Translations under genes and position numbers: made by a program | Assembly (NCBI GenBank): GCA_012103375.1 | Contig: WLWX01000001.1 | Location: 2,274,492-2,338,491, forward strand | Length of the DNA: 64,000 bases | Source of the DNA: Paracoccaceae bacterium | GTDB taxonomy: Bacteria; Pseudomonadota; Alphaproteobacteria; Rhodobacterales; Rhodobacteraceae | Direction: 5' to 3' | Part shown: positions 1 through 8,108 of the stretch, one piece after another | How positions within the stretch are numbered: position 1 is the stretch's first letter | Layout: every line of letters starts with the position of its first letter | Notes under the pieces: model-generated | Told to the model about the DNA's origin: nothing | Seen by the model: only the letters and a program-made list of their open reading frames with translations | Database searches by the model: none

Positions 1-762
1 GTCCACGGTGACCGATTTCTTCAGCACCACCTTCAGATCGACGCAGGAAACATTTGGCGTCGGCACCCGCACGGAGGCACCATCAAGGATACCGTCAAGT
101 TCCGGCAGCACCAGACCCAGCGCACGGGCCGCCCCGGTCGAGGTCGGGATCATGTTCGCCGCCGCTGCGCGCGCGCGATAGAGGTCCTTGTGCATCGTAT
201 CCAGCGTTGGCTGATCGCCGGTATAGCTGTGGATCGTGGTCATGAAGCCGGTGGTGATCCCGAATTCGTTGTTCAGAACCTGCGCAACCGGGGCCAGACA
301 GTTGGTGGTGCAGGACCCGTTCGAAACGACAAGATCGTCACCCGTCAGCGTGTCGTCATTGACGCCGAATACGATGGTCTTGTCCGCACCCGCTCCGGGG
401 GCCGAGATCAGCACCCGGCTGGCGCCGTTTTCCAGATGCACCGCTGCCTTGTCGCGCGCCGTGAAAATGCCGGTGCATTCCAGCACGATATCGACATGGC
501 CCCAGGGCAGCTCGGTGGGGTTGCGGATCGCGGAGACCTCCATCGGGCCACGGCCCACGTCGATTGTCGTCTCGGTCGTGGTGACGGTTGCGGGGAACCG
601 CCCGTGAACCGAGTCGTAACGCAGAAGATGCGCATTGGTTTCCACCGGGCCAAGGTCGTTGATCGCGACCACCTCGATATCCTTGCGACCGTTTTCGATG
701 ATGGCACGCAGCACATTGCGGCCAATACGGCCAAATCCGTTGATGGCGACTTTGACGGCCAT
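1..762 (-). CDS. gap: Glyceraldehyde-3-phosphate dehydrogenase, type I (3' end cut by window edge)
   Basis: Cytosolic glycolytic and gluconeogenic enzyme that converts glyceraldehyde-3-phosphate, NAD(P)+ and phosphate to 1,3-bisphosphoglycerate. Reading leftward from ATG at 762, the protein begins MAVKVAINGFGRIGRN, the Rossmann dinucleotide-binding loop. The catalytic cysteine lies near residue 151 in SNGSCTTNC. Later come HSYTGDQ, the RARAAAANMIPTSTGAA segment and the VRVPTPN motif. A GGAG-like ribosome site precedes the ATG. About 254 of the usual 330-335 residues are in the window, and the C-terminus lies beyond base 1. Divergent and convergent neighbours are small proteins; tkt lies 2 kb away, so central carbon genes cluster here. 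Identification is certain. Confidence 0.97.
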   Translation of the reverse strand, partial: MAVKVAINGFGRIGRNVLRAIIENGRKDIEVVAINDLGPVETNAHLLRYDSVHGRFPATVTTTETTIDVGRGPMEVSAIRNPTELPWGHVDIVLECTGIFTARDKAAVHLENGASRVLISAPGAGADKTIVFGVNDDTLTGDDLVVSNGSCTTNCLAPVAQVLNNEFGITTGFMTTIHSYTGDQPTLDTMHKDLYRARAAAANMIPTSTGAARALGLVLPELDGILDGASVRVPTPNVSCVDLKVVLKKSVTVD

Positions 763-828
763 GGGAAGACTCCTTCGTTGATGCTTGGCAATGCGATACC
801 GCCACGCCGGGGGGAAAGGCAACCGCCG

Positions 829-969
829 CTATCGCCAGAAGGCGACCCATTCGATCAAAGCCAGGAATTGGCGGGCCAGAAACAGGGTCGCGCCATAGCC
901 CATGACATAGTCAAGGATCAGCGCAAGCAGGATCAGAAGTGCAAGCCATATGGCGACGCGGTTGGTCAG
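829..969 (-). CDS. Small single-span membrane protein next to gap
   Basis: About 46 residues, beginning (L/M)TNRVAIWLALLILL and ending FLALIEWVAFWR, with one strong hydrophobic span. It lies directly upstream of gap on the same strand, about 67 bases away. I recall similar tiny proteins beside gap in other Rhodobacterales, which is why I place the start here. The codon at the expected start is CTG at 969, with AAAGG about eight bases upstream. A longer in-frame ATG start at 1077 would add 36 poorly conserved-looking residues, so the start is uncertain. No function is known to me; it may be translated at low level because of the weak start codon. Confidence 0.55.
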   Translation of the reverse strand: MTNRVAIWLALLILLALILDYVMGYGATLFLARQFLALIEWVAFWR

Positions 970-1122
970 GGGTCTGCCTTTCGATTTCGGGCAAGTTTGC
1001 CATGACCGCCGGGCCTGCGCCAGCGGACGAAACGAAAGTTTTGAACCATTCGCACCGTCATCACGACAAGCAGTCACGCACGCAGCTTTGCGGGCGCCTT
1101 AACCAGTCAAGGAGACTTACCA

Positions 1123-1425
1123 GTGAAGACGTTTACCCTCCCCGCAGTATCAGCAATCGGTCTTGTGGCATCGCAGCTTGCGCCAACTCAGGCTGCGGCC
1201 TTCGACACATTCGGCTGTTACGCCGACATTCACGATCAGTGTTACCTTCAGGAACCCAATTGCACGCCCGAGGAATACAATGACTTCCTCGCATGGTGCG
1301 ACAACCCCGGTGTGGAAAACACAGGCCGTGGCATCGACGCCAAGGCGATGCCCGGTGGGCGCACACCGGCAACAAAGCGCATTGTCGCCACCAAGAACTT
1401 CCTGCTGAAGAAGCACGCGAAGTAA
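1123..1425 (+). CDS. Small secreted four-cysteine protein, paralogue 1 of 3
   Basis: 100 residues starting at GTG 1123 behind a clear AAGGAG at 1109-1114. The first 24-25 residues form a signal peptide (hydrophobic core, AAA before the mature FDTFGCY). The mature part carries four cysteines in the pattern C-x7-C-x6-C-x11-C within a CYADIHDQCY...CTPEEYNDFLAWCD block. It ends in a Lys-rich tail (TKNFLLKKHAK). Two paralogues follow at 1562 and 2458 with the same cysteine layout. The even cysteine number and export signal suggest disulphide bonds in the periplasm. I do not recognise the family and assign no function. A hairpin without a U-run follows the stop. Confidence 0.8.
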   Translation: MKTFTLPAVSAIGLVASQLAPTQAAAFDTFGCYADIHDQCYLQEPNCTPEEYNDFLAWCDNPGVENTGRGIDAKAMPGGRTPATKRIVATKNFLLKKHAK

Positions 1426-1435
1426 GGGCGGGGTC

Positions 1436-1459
1436 GGGGGCGGGCGAAAATCCGCCCCC
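1436..1459 (+). terminator. GC-rich hairpin after the first four-cysteine gene
   Basis: GGGGGCGG at 1436-1443 pairs with CCGCCCCC at 1452-1459 around an 8-base loop, 11 bases after the stop codon at 1425. No T-run follows, so it may stabilise the transcript end or act as a weak terminator rather than a canonical intrinsic one. Confidence 0.4.
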
Positions 1460-1561
1460 CAGCATCATGGGGCCAGTGTCAGATTGAACGCAGCGGGCGG
1501 CCGACGCGACCAATTTCATACTGAGAGTGCCTGTAACGATTGATTGAAAAGGACCGTTCCC

Positions 1562-1894
1562 ATGAAACTTCTGTCTCTGACCACCGCCTTAACCCTTGGC
1601 CTGACCGTCTTGGCAACCGCACCGACCCGCGCAGCACCTGATTCCCAGTTCGAATGCTATGTCGTCGTTCACGAAGGCTGCTTCAACGCGCAGGACGGCG
1701 AACCGCCGTGCTCCCAGGAAACATATGAGGCGTTCCTCGATGGCTGCGACGCCGAGGCGGAAGAGGCGAAATCCGCCGCCGTCAAAGGCTTCGGGCTTAG
1801 CACCCCGCGCGGATTGTCGCCTGACCAGCGCAGCAAATTTGCCAAGGTCAAACAGTTCATGATGCGCAAGGGGCATTTCAAAACCCAAAGGTAG
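1562..1894 (+). CDS. Small secreted four-cysteine protein, paralogue 2 of 3
   Basis: 110 residues from ATG 1562, chosen over the upstream in-frame ATG at 1544 because AAAAGGA sits about eight bases before it and the product then opens with a normal signal peptide (MKLLSLTTALTLG... ending near TRAAP). The mature domain has C-x7-C-x9-C-x11-C in CYVVVHEGCF...CSQETYEAFLDGCD, so loop 2 is three residues longer than in the two paralogues. The C-terminus is basic (RSKFAKVKQFMMRKGHF). Same family, order and strand as 1123 and 2458. No known function; likely periplasmic or secreted. Confidence 0.8.
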   Translation: MKLLSLTTALTLGLTVLATAPTRAAPDSQFECYVVVHEGCFNAQDGEPPCSQETYEAFLDGCDAEAEEAKSAAVKGFGLSTPRGLSPDQRSKFAKVKQFMMRKGHFKTQR

Positions 1895-2025
1895 AACCGA
1901 CAGAGAACGACACATTCGCGCAAGCCCGCCGGGGTGCGGGCCTGCGCCTTGCCCCTGCGAACCCCCCGTGCACCCCCCCGCGCAATCCGCTGTTCTTTTC
2001 AGCGCAGCGGGCTAAATCCGTTCCC

Positions 2026-2382
2026 ATGACCGATTTCATCACCTTCGTGGGGCGTTTTCTGTTGGCCGCCCTGTTTATCGGTGGGGCGGTGCAGAAAGCG
2101 CTCGACCCCATCCCGGCACAGGACTTGCTGGCGATGCAGGGCTGGCCCGTCTGGCTGATCTGGCCCGCGCTACTTTTCAACGCGGCGGGCGCGCTGGCGT
2201 TGATCCTGGGTGTCGCCCTCAGACCCGCCGCCGCGCTGGCGGCTTACTGCGCAGTGACCAGCCTGTTTCATTTCATTCCGGACGATCCCTGGCAGATGAC
2301 GATCTTCGTCAAGAACTGGGCCATTTCCGGCGGCCTGCTGGTGCTGGCCGCGCAGGGCGGGGGCAGGTGGCAGTTGCGCTGA
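2026..2382 (+). CDS. DoxX family membrane protein
   Basis: 118 residues with about four hydrophobic helices (FVGRFLLAALFIGGAVQKAL; WLIWPALLFNAAGALALILGVAL; AAALAAYCAVTSLFHF; WAISGGLLVLAAQ). The opening GRFLLAALFIGGA...K, the central GALALILGV and the HF...DD/NWAISGGLL segments match the DoxX/DoxD-like family of small inner-membrane proteins, some of which link to quinone or thiol redox chemistry. It sits between two of the four-cysteine secreted paralogues on the same strand, 75 bases before the third one begins, so co-transcription is possible. The precise role is unknown. Confidence 0.8.
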   Translation: MTDFITFVGRFLLAALFIGGAVQKALDPIPAQDLLAMQGWPVWLIWPALLFNAAGALALILGVALRPAAALAAYCAVTSLFHFIPDDPWQMTIFVKNWAISGGLLVLAAQGGGRWQLR

Positions 2383-2457
2383 TTGAACCGTCGCGCCGCG
2401 CCGCGCGACCAACGATTGCAAGACCCCATTGCCACAATGCGAACCGGAGGACTTCAG

Positions 2458-2787
2458 ATGAAACCGCTTACCGCCATTCTTTGCCTCGGCCTTGGTGCCA
2501 CGCTGGCCGGGCCCGCCACCGCCGTCCCTAGCGGCGGGACGCAGATCGAATGCTACTCTGATGTGCACGACGGCTGTTACCTGACCAAGCCCCATTGCAC
2601 GCCCGATGAATACGAGGGCTTTCTGGACGACTGCGATGCGTTGGTCGACGCCGGCAGCATCGACAAGGCCCCGCCGCGCCCCGGCGTTGCCTATACCAAC
2701 GGCACTGGCTTGCCGCGCATGGTGGCGCTGCAACTGAAACGCAAGCTGGTGCGCAAGTACCGCACCCGAGCGACTTTCGGCAACTGA
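2458..2787 (+). CDS. Small secreted four-cysteine protein, paralogue 3 of 3
   Basis: 109 residues from ATG 2458, preceded by CCGGAGG about seven bases upstream; an upstream in-frame ATG at 2383 would destroy the signal peptide. The signal peptide (MKPLTAILCLGLGATLAGPATA) is followed by C-x7-C-x6-C-x11-C in CYSDVHDGCY...CTPDEYEGFLDDCD. The tail is strongly basic (LKRKLVRKYRTR). It is closest in spacing to paralogue 1. Tandem arrangement on one strand points to local duplication. Function unrecognised. Confidence 0.8.
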   Translation: MKPLTAILCLGLGATLAGPATAVPSGGTQIECYSDVHDGCYLTKPHCTPDEYEGFLDDCDALVDAGSIDKAPPRPGVAYTNGTGLPRMVALQLKRKLVRKYRTRATFGN

Positions 2788-2802
2788 GCTGCCAAAACGC
2801 GA

Positions 2803-2835
2803 AAGGCCGCGCCGCGATGAAACCGGCGCGGCCTT
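2803..2835. terminator. Bidirectional hairpin between convergent genes
   Basis: AAGGCCGCGCC at 2803-2813 and GGCGCGGCCTT at 2825-2835 form a perfect 11-bp stem. It lies between the stop of the third four-cysteine gene and the stop of tkt, which converge here. It probably terminates both transcripts. Confidence 0.7.
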
Positions 2836-2868
2836 CTGGATCACAGAAAACCCTGGCGTGACCGGGGC

Positions 2869-4884
2869 TTACAGCAACCCGGTCACCTTCTGCGTTACCG
2901 CTTCGGCGGTGATCCCGAACTTCTCGAACAGCACGTCTGACGGGGCCGAAGCGCCGAAGCCTTCCATCCCGACAAAACCGGCCTTGGCCTCGCGCCCGCG
3001 CTCACCCAGCAGCCAGCGATCCCAGCCTTGCTGAACGCCAGCCTCGATCGCGACCCGCACAGCGCCTGCGGGCAGAACCCGGCGGCGAATGGTCTCATCC
3101 TGCTGGGCGAACAGCTCCATGCAGGGAACAGACACGACGCGGGTGCCGATGCCTTGTGCCTGCAACATGTCCCGCGCCTCCAGCGCGACCGAAACCTCGG
3201 ACCCGGTCGCCATCAGAATGGCCTGCCGCTTGCCTTCGGATTCCGCCAGCACATAGGCGCCCTGCGCCGTCAGGTTGCGGGTCTTGTGGGCGACGCGAAC
3301 GGTCGGCAGGCTTTGGCGCGACAGGGCCAGAACCGAAGGCGTGTCCTGCGCGGTCAGCGCCAGCTCCCATGCCTCGGCCGTTTCCACGGTGTCGGCGGGG
3401 CGGAAGACGTTCATGTTCGGTGTTGCGCGCAGCATTGCCAGATGTTCGACCGGCTGGTGCGTCGGCCCATCCTCGCCCAGGCCAATGGAATCATGCGTCA
3501 TCACATAGACCACCGGCACGCCCATCAGCGATGACAGCCGCATCGCCCCGCGCGCATAATCCGTGAAGCACATGAACGTACCGCCATAGGCGCGGATCTG
3601 GCCGTGCAGCGCCATCCCGTTCTTCGCTGCTGCCATGCCATGTTCGCGCACACCGTAATGCAGATAGCGCCCCTTGCGGTTGTTCGGGTCAAACACGCCC
3701 AGATCCGAGGTCTTGGTATTGTTTGACCCCGTCAGATCGGCCGAGCCGCCGACGGTTTCGGGCATGATCGGGTTCACAACCTCCAGCACCATTTCGCTGG
3801 ATTTGCGCGTTGCGACCTTCGGGCGATTCTCACTGGCCTGCTTTTTCAGTGCCCGGATCGTGCCCGACAGGCGCTTTGGCGCTTCCCCCGACAGGGTTCT
3901 GGCGAATTCCCGCTGACGGCCCGGCGACAGGGCATCGTGGCGGTCCTGCCACGCGGCGCGTGCCTCGGCACCGCGCGCGCCGATGGTTTCCCACCAGGAT
4001 TTGATGTCATCCGGCACCTCGTAGGGGCCTGCCGTCCAGCCATAGGCGTCCTTGGTATCCTGCACGACCTTGGGGTCGGTCAGCGCGCCGTGGCCCTTGC
4101 CGGTATCCTGCGCCGCAGACCCCAGCGCGATATGCGTCTTGCACGCAATCATCGATGGTTTTCCAGCACCCTTGGCCGCGGTAATGGCCCGGTCGATATC
4201 TTCCGGATCGTGGCCGTCGCAGGCTTCGACATGCCAGCCCGCGGCGGCAAAACGTTTCTGCTGATCGGTGATGTCAGAGAGTGCGACGTTACCGTCAATC
4301 GTGATGCCATTGTCGTCGAACAGAACGATCAGCTTGCCCAGTTTCTGCATGCCCGCCAGGGCGATGGCCTCGTGGCTGATGCCTTCCATCAGGCAGCCAT
4401 CACCGGCGATGCAATATGTGTGGTGATCCACGACTTTCTTGCCATATCGGGCGCGCAAAACCTCTTCCGCCATGGCGAAACCGACGGCGTTCGCGATGCC
4501 CTGACCCAGCGGCCCGGTGGTGGTTTCGATCCCCGACGCATGGCCAAATTCCGGGTGCCCGGCAGTGCGCGCGCCCCATTGGCGGAAATCCCGGATCTGC
4601 TGGATCGGCATTTCGCCATAGCCCGTCAGATGCAGCAGCGAATAGAGCAGCATCGAGCCGTGCCCCGCACTCAGAATAAACCGATCCCGGTCGGGCCAGT
4701 CCGGTCCGGCGGCGTCAAATTTCAGATGTTTTTCGAACAGCACCGTAGCCACATCGGCCATGCCCATCGGCATCCCGGAATGCCCGGAATTCGCGACCGC
4801 GACCGCGTCGAGGGTCAGCGCACGAATCGCCGCTGCGCGCATCCAGTGGTCCGGGTGCGTCTTTCTGAGGGTCTCTATGTCCAT
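2869..4884 (-). CDS. tkt: Transketolase
   Basis: 671 residues from ATG 4884 ([23 protein letters not shown]). Thiamine-diphosphate enzyme of the pentose phosphate and Calvin pathways that moves two-carbon ketol units between sugar phosphates. Visible marks are [12 protein letters not shown] near the N-terminus, the TPP-binding [13 protein letters not shown], the pyrimidine domain with the catalytic glutamate region ([15 protein letters not shown]) and the C-terminal domain ending in KVTGLL. Length is normal (660-680). A longer in-frame extension upstream lacks homology and runs over zauP, so this start is preferred. It is divergent from zauP-zapA with about 200 bases between. Confidence 0.97.
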   Translation of the reverse strand: MDIETLRKTHPDHWMRAAAIRALTLDAVAVANSGHSGMPMGMADVATVLFEKHLKFDAAGPDWPDRDRFILSAGHGSMLLYSLLHLTGYGEMPIQQIRDFRQWGARTAGHPEFGHASGIETTTGPLGQGIANAVGFAMAEEVLRARYGKKVVDHHTYCIAGDGCLMEGISHEAIALAGMQKLGKLIVLFDDNGITIDGNVALSDITDQQKRFAAAGWHVEACDGHDPEDIDRAITAAKGAGKPSMIACKTHIALGSAAQDTGKGHGALTDPKVVQDTKDAYGWTAGPYEVPDDIKSWWETIGARGAEARAAWQDRHDALSPGRQREFARTLSGEAPKRLSGTIRALKKQASENRPKVATRKSSEMVLEVVNPIMPETVGGSADLTGSNNTKTSDLGVFDPNNRKGRYLHYGVREHGMAAAKNGMALHGQIRAYGGTFMCFTDYARGAMRLSSLMGVPVVYVMTHDSIGLGEDGPTHQPVEHLAMLRATPNMNVFRPADTVETAEAWELALTAQDTPSVLALSRQSLPTVRVAHKTRNLTAQGAYVLAESEGKRQAILMATGSEVSVALEARDMLQAQGIGTRVVSVPCMELFAQQDETIRRRVLPAGAVRVAIEAGVQQGWDRWLLGERGREAKAGFVGMEGFGASAPSDVLFEKFGITAEAVTQKVTGLL

Positions 4885-5085
4885 TGCGGGGCACTTCCTT
4901 TGGTCGGGGTGGCTTTTGGGGCTTGATAGCAGGCCAATGGGTGAGATCAAGCGCGCCTCATAAGCCTTTGTTCGCCAACAGGGGCTGCAATCCCGGCGTA
5001 CTGCGATAAAATCGCCAAAACCCCGGTTGCACACGATTCGCAACTCGGTGCAAAAGCGGGGGGCAAAATTGTGGGGACAGCACAG

Positions 5086-6126
5086 ATGGACGATATCCTG
5101 GCGCTCGAGGGCCGCATCACGGCGGCACTGGACCGGATCAAGCAAGGACTTCACACAGTCGATGGTTCTGCCATGCGTCAGCTGGAGGCGGCGCTGGAAG
5201 GTGAACGCGCCGCCAAGGAAGAGCTTGAGAACCGCCTGCGTGACATGCGCGGGTCGCAAGACAGCCGTGTCGATGACCTGCAGGAAGAATTGGAACGTCA
5301 GAAAAAGATGTTCGATACCGAGGTGGAGCGCCTGAAAGGCGTCATCGCCAAGCGGGAAGATGCGATTGATGCCGTGAAAGGCGACATGTCGGCGCTGCGC
5401 GATTCGGCGGCGCAACAGGATGCCGGGTCCGGCGCGCTGCGTGAAGAACTCGTGACCATGCAGAAAGAGCTTCAGCAGCAGGAAAACATCGCCGGAGAGC
5501 TTCGCGCCGAGATCGACAACCGCGACAATCAGCTGGCCAAGCTGCAAAAGCGCATCGACACGCGCGATGAAAAGCTGATCCAGGCGCATGATGAAATCCA
5601 GGCGCGCGAAGAGAAAATGGTCCGCATGGCCCAAGACCTCGAATCCCGCGAAGCCAGCGTTGTATCGTTGACCGAACGTCTGGCCACACGCGACGGGGAA
5701 TTGTCGCGCCTTACCGCAGAGATCGAAGATAAGGATGGTAAGGGCGGGGAATTGCAGACAATTCTTGCATCTCGTGAGGCCGAGTTAGAGCATCTTCGGA
5801 CCGAAAGTTCGGAACGCAGCGATGAACTTGGCGAACTGAAGGGCAAACTGGCAGCGCATGAACGTGAAAGCGGTCAGATGCGGGAAGCGCTTATTGCGCT
5901 GGACGGCGAACAGGAACGCCTGCGCGCGGTGATCGGAGCGCGTGATGCGCAGATCGGCCGGCTGAGCGACGGCGCCGGGTCAGCAGACGACGATGCCGAA
6001 CTGCGGGCCGCGCTGGAGGCGCGCGACGCCGAGATTGCCGAGCTTAAGAAAGCCCGCGAAGCAGACCGCGCCGAAATGGACGCGGTCATGGAAGAACTTT
6101 CATCCCTGATCGGAGATACCGCCTGA
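5086..6126 (+). CDS. zauP: Coiled-coil protein encoded upstream of ZapA (ZauP-type)
   Basis: 346 residues ([22 protein letters not shown]...), almost entirely heptad-like and rich in E, K, R, L and A, with repeated units such as [25 protein letters not shown] split over several segments. There is no signal peptide or membrane span. Its TGA overlaps the zapA ATG by one base (TGATG), which indicates translational coupling. In Caulobacter a coiled-coil ZapA-upstream protein, ZauP, works with ZapA to tighten the FtsZ ring; gene order and composition match, so I use that name by context. The start could also be GTG 5071, five codons earlier. Confidence 0.8.
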   Translation: MDDILALEGRITAALDRIKQGLHTVDGSAMRQLEAALEGERAAKEELENRLRDMRGSQDSRVDDLQEELERQKKMFDTEVERLKGVIAKREDAIDAVKGDMSALRDSAAQQDAGSGALREELVTMQKELQQQENIAGELRAEIDNRDNQLAKLQKRIDTRDEKLIQAHDEIQAREEKMVRMAQDLESREASVVSLTERLATRDGELSRLTAEIEDKDGKGGELQTILASREAELEHLRTESSERSDELGELKGKLAAHERESGQMREALIALDGEQERLRAVIGARDAQIGRLSDGAGSADDDAELRAALEARDAEIAELKKAREADRAEMDAVMEELSSLIGDTA

Positions 6127-6521
6127 TGCCCGAAATTCAGATCATCATCGGCGGCCGCGAATTCGAAGTCGCCTGCCAGGAAGGTGAAGAACACTATCTG
6201 GAATCCGCCGCCCAGTTGCTGGACGGCGAAGCCTCGGTTCTGGCCAGCCAGATCGGCCGGATGCCTGAAAGCCGCATGTTGCTGATGGCCGGGCTGATGC
6301 TGGCTGACAAAACCGCCGGCATGGACGAACAGCTGCGCCAGGCCGAAGCGCGCCTGGGCGAGCAGGAGGCCGAGCTTGAAAACCTGCGCGGCCTGGCCGA
6401 GCAAGAGCCCGAACAAGTGGAAGTGCCCGTGGTGCCGCCCGAAGTCGTCTCTGGCCTGTCGCAGATTGCGGCGCGGACCGAAGAGCTTGCCGAAGCGATC
6501 GAGGCACGCGCCGCACAATAG
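6126..6521 (+). CDS. zapA: Cell division protein ZapA
   Basis: 131 residues. ZapA bundles FtsZ protofilaments at mid-cell. The N-terminal beta-hairpin domain ([22 protein letters not shown] followed by LESAAQLLD) is characteristic, followed by a coiled coil (GMDEQLRQAEARLGEQEAELENL). The C-terminal 30 residues (VPPEVVSGLSQIAARTEELAEAIEARAAQ) extend beyond the short enterobacterial form, as usual in alphaproteobacteria. It is translationally coupled to the upstream coiled-coil gene. Confidence 0.92.
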   Translation: MPEIQIIIGGREFEVACQEGEEHYLESAAQLLDGEASVLASQIGRMPESRMLLMAGLMLADKTAGMDEQLRQAEARLGEQEAELENLRGLAEQEPEQVEVPVVPPEVVSGLSQIAARTEELAEAIEARAAQ

Positions 6522-6593
6522 CAACCTTCAGGAAGGCTGCTTCCGATCCCTGTGTAACGCGGACGCTGCATTTCACGTCGAAAACGGTCGGCG

Positions 6594-6614
6594 CGCGCGA
6601 TGTAAAATCGCGCG
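6594..6614. other. Stable hairpin downstream of zapA
   Basis: CGCGCGAT at 6594-6601 and ATCGCGCG at 6607-6614 form a perfect 8-bp stem with a GTAAA loop. Another imperfect hairpin (AGCAaCCTTC/GAAGGcTGCT) begins at the zapA stop codon near 6520-6541. The 240 bases between zapA and grxD hold no convincing ORF. In many alphaproteobacteria the 6S RNA gene follows zapA, but I could not confirm a 6S fold here. Confidence 0.5.
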
Positions 6615-6635
6615 GTACGTGGCTGCGAGCGATAG

Positions 6636-6686
6636 CTGGAGGGGCCAGCCCCTCCAGACCACCCCGGAGTATTTTCGGCGAAAAGA
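6636..6686. repeat. Rhodobacteraceae-type intergenic repeat (hairpin plus CCCCGGAGTATTTTC)
   Basis: CTGGAGGGG (6636-6644) and CCCCTCCAG (6649-6657) form a perfect 9-bp stem with a 4-base loop. It is followed by ACCACCCCGGAGTATTTTCGGCGAAAAGA. The combination of a G-rich/C-rich hairpin with CCCCGGAGTATTT is one I know as a frequent gene-end element in Rhodobacteraceae genomes. It may serve as terminator for zapA or the facing grxD gene. Confidence 0.6.
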
Positions 6687-6762
6687 CGGGCAAAAGCGCA
6701 GCTGAGACGACGACCGGCCCGGATTGGTTGCGACGCTTTGTTGTGCTGGTACGGGGTGACGC

Positions 6763-7122
6763 TCAGCTGTTGCTTTCGCGGATCTTGTCGGCGGCGTCCT
6801 TGTTATAGGCGACACCCTTGTCGTCGAACATCTGGTCCAGTTCACCCGACAGGGTCATCTCGGTGATGATGTCGCAGCCGCCGATGAATTCGCCCTTGAC
6901 GTAAAGCTGTGGGACGGTGGGCCAGTCTGAATAATCCTTGATGCCCTGGCGCAACGCCTCATCCGCCAGAACATTCACATCGGCAAACTGAACGTCCATG
7001 TAGTTCAGAACACCCGCCACGCGGGACGAGAACCCGCATTGCGGCATTTCCTTGGTGCCCTTCATGAACAACACAACGTCGTTGCTGGTCACGGTCTCTT
7101 TGATCTGTGCTTCGGTTGTCAT
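6763..7122 (-). CDS. grxD: Monothiol glutaredoxin, CGFS type (Grx4/GrxD)
   Basis: 119 residues with the thioredoxin-fold core KGTKEMPQCGFS (active-site CGFS at about 29-32), then WPTVPQLYVKGEFIGGCDI with the cis-proline and glutathione-binding residues. CGFS glutaredoxins bridge [2Fe-2S] clusters for iron-sulphur delivery, often as heterodimers with BolA proteins. The next gene upstream on this strand is bolA, which fits. A long C-terminal KGVAYNKDAADKIRESNS tail is typical of alphaproteobacterial members. Confidence 0.93.
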   Translation of the reverse strand: MTTEAQIKETVTSNDVVLFMKGTKEMPQCGFSSRVAGVLNYMDVQFADVNVLADEALRQGIKDYSDWPTVPQLYVKGEFIGGCDIITEMTLSGELDQMFDDKGVAYNKDAADKIRESNS

Positions 7123-7344
7123 GTCTGTCTCCGTTTCCAGTCGCGGCGGCGCATTGAGCGTTCAATCCGCCAGTATCTGGGTCCGTATTTCAACAATTGC
7201 GGCGATGTGCAAAACACAATTCGCAGCGTTTCGATTGCATGCCCGAAAAGGTTCCACAATCGCAGCAGCGCCGAGGTTGGCAGATCGTCAATCATCCCCG
7301 CTTATCGCTGCCCCCTAGTCGAGAGAGTATCAATAACCCCCAGA

Positions 7345-7587
7345 TCACTCAGGCACCTTTGTTGTCAGCGCCAGCGCGTGAAGCTCTCCGTTGGAGCCAT
7401 CCATCTTGCCTTTCATCGCGGCATAGACGGCGCGCTGTTGCTGGACCCGGTTCTGGCCGCGAAAGCTTTCGTCGACCACCTCGGCGGCATAGTGGTTGCC
7501 GTCACCCGCCAGGTCGGTGATGGTGATCTGTGCGTCCGGGAAGGTTTCGCGCAGCAGGTCTTCGATATCGCGGGCGGCCATGGCCAT
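7345..7587 (-). CDS. bolA: BolA family protein
   Basis: 80 residues with the BolA fold: DIEDLLRETFPDAQITITDLAGDGNHYAAEVVDESF, then RVQQQRAVYAAMKGKM. The conserved histidine in GNHYAAEVV is the cluster ligand used in BolA-Grx complexes. The gene lies 222 bases upstream of grxD on the same strand, consistent with a functional pair in iron-sulphur trafficking. Short length and the missing N-terminal extension suggest the IbaG/BolA3-like subgroup. An alternative ATG lies two codons in. The C-terminus (ELHALALTTKVPE) is normal. Confidence 0.9.
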   Translation of the reverse strand: MAMAARDIEDLLRETFPDAQITITDLAGDGNHYAAEVVDESFRGQNRVQQQRAVYAAMKGKMDGSNGELHALALTTKVPE

Positions 7588-7613
7588 GGGCGGGTCTCCT
7601 CAATGGTTCAGAT

Positions 7614-8108
7614 TTAGGGGCGTTGGCCGTCTTCGGCAAGGTTCCGTTCGCTGAACAGGCAGGCCATTCGGATCAGATCGACCCGTTCGCCCGCATGGCT
7701 GCGCACGGCCTGACGCAGGCAGCCTTCTTCGACGAAGCCAAGTCGGCGGTAAAACGCAATTGCGCGCGCGTTGCCGGAGTAGACTTCAGTTTCGACCCGG
7801 AACATCCCGAATTTGTTGAACATCTCGTCAAGAACGGACTGTGCGAACGCCGATCCCAGGCCCTGGCCGGTGGGGAAGGTTCCGAATTTGCGCAACTCGG
7901 CAAAGAAGTGGCGGCGCGTTTCCAATGCCAGCATCGCCATGCCGCAGATGGCGCCGCCGATGTCCCAGACCAACAGGGCGCGTTCCGCATGGGCGATCAT
8001 CTTGTCATAGCTGTCGGCGCTGACGGGGTTGAAACCGTCCAGCATGCCCGGCGCACTCTGCAATTCCATCAGGGCAGGGATGTCGCCCGAGGTTGCGTGC
8101 CGCAGCAT
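7614..8108 (-). CDS. GNAT family N-acetyltransferase
   Basis: 164 residues. The N-terminus ([17 protein letters not shown]) is the usual GNAT opening. The acetyl-CoA loop is degenerate (FPTGQGLGSAFAQSVLDEMF carries the Q/R-x-x-G-x-G/A type motif), and the C-terminal part (VYSGNARAIAFYRRLGFVEEGCLRQAVR) is the classic NxxAIxFYxxLGF block. The substrate cannot be read from sequence. Its ATG overlaps the purL stop by one base, so it is probably co-translated with purL. Confidence 0.88.
   Translation of the reverse strand: MLRHATSGDIPALMELQSAPGMLDGFNPVSADSYDKMIAHAERALLVWDIGGAICGMAMLALETRRHFFAELRKFGTFPTGQGLGSAFAQSVLDEMFNKFGMFRVETEVYSGNARAIAFYRRLGFVEEGCLRQAVRSHAGERVDLIRMACLFSERNLAEDGQRP

Noticed and set aside
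190-1005. Long plus-strand frame over gap
   Set aside because: It is antisense to gap, whose motifs are unmistakable, and has no family likeness.
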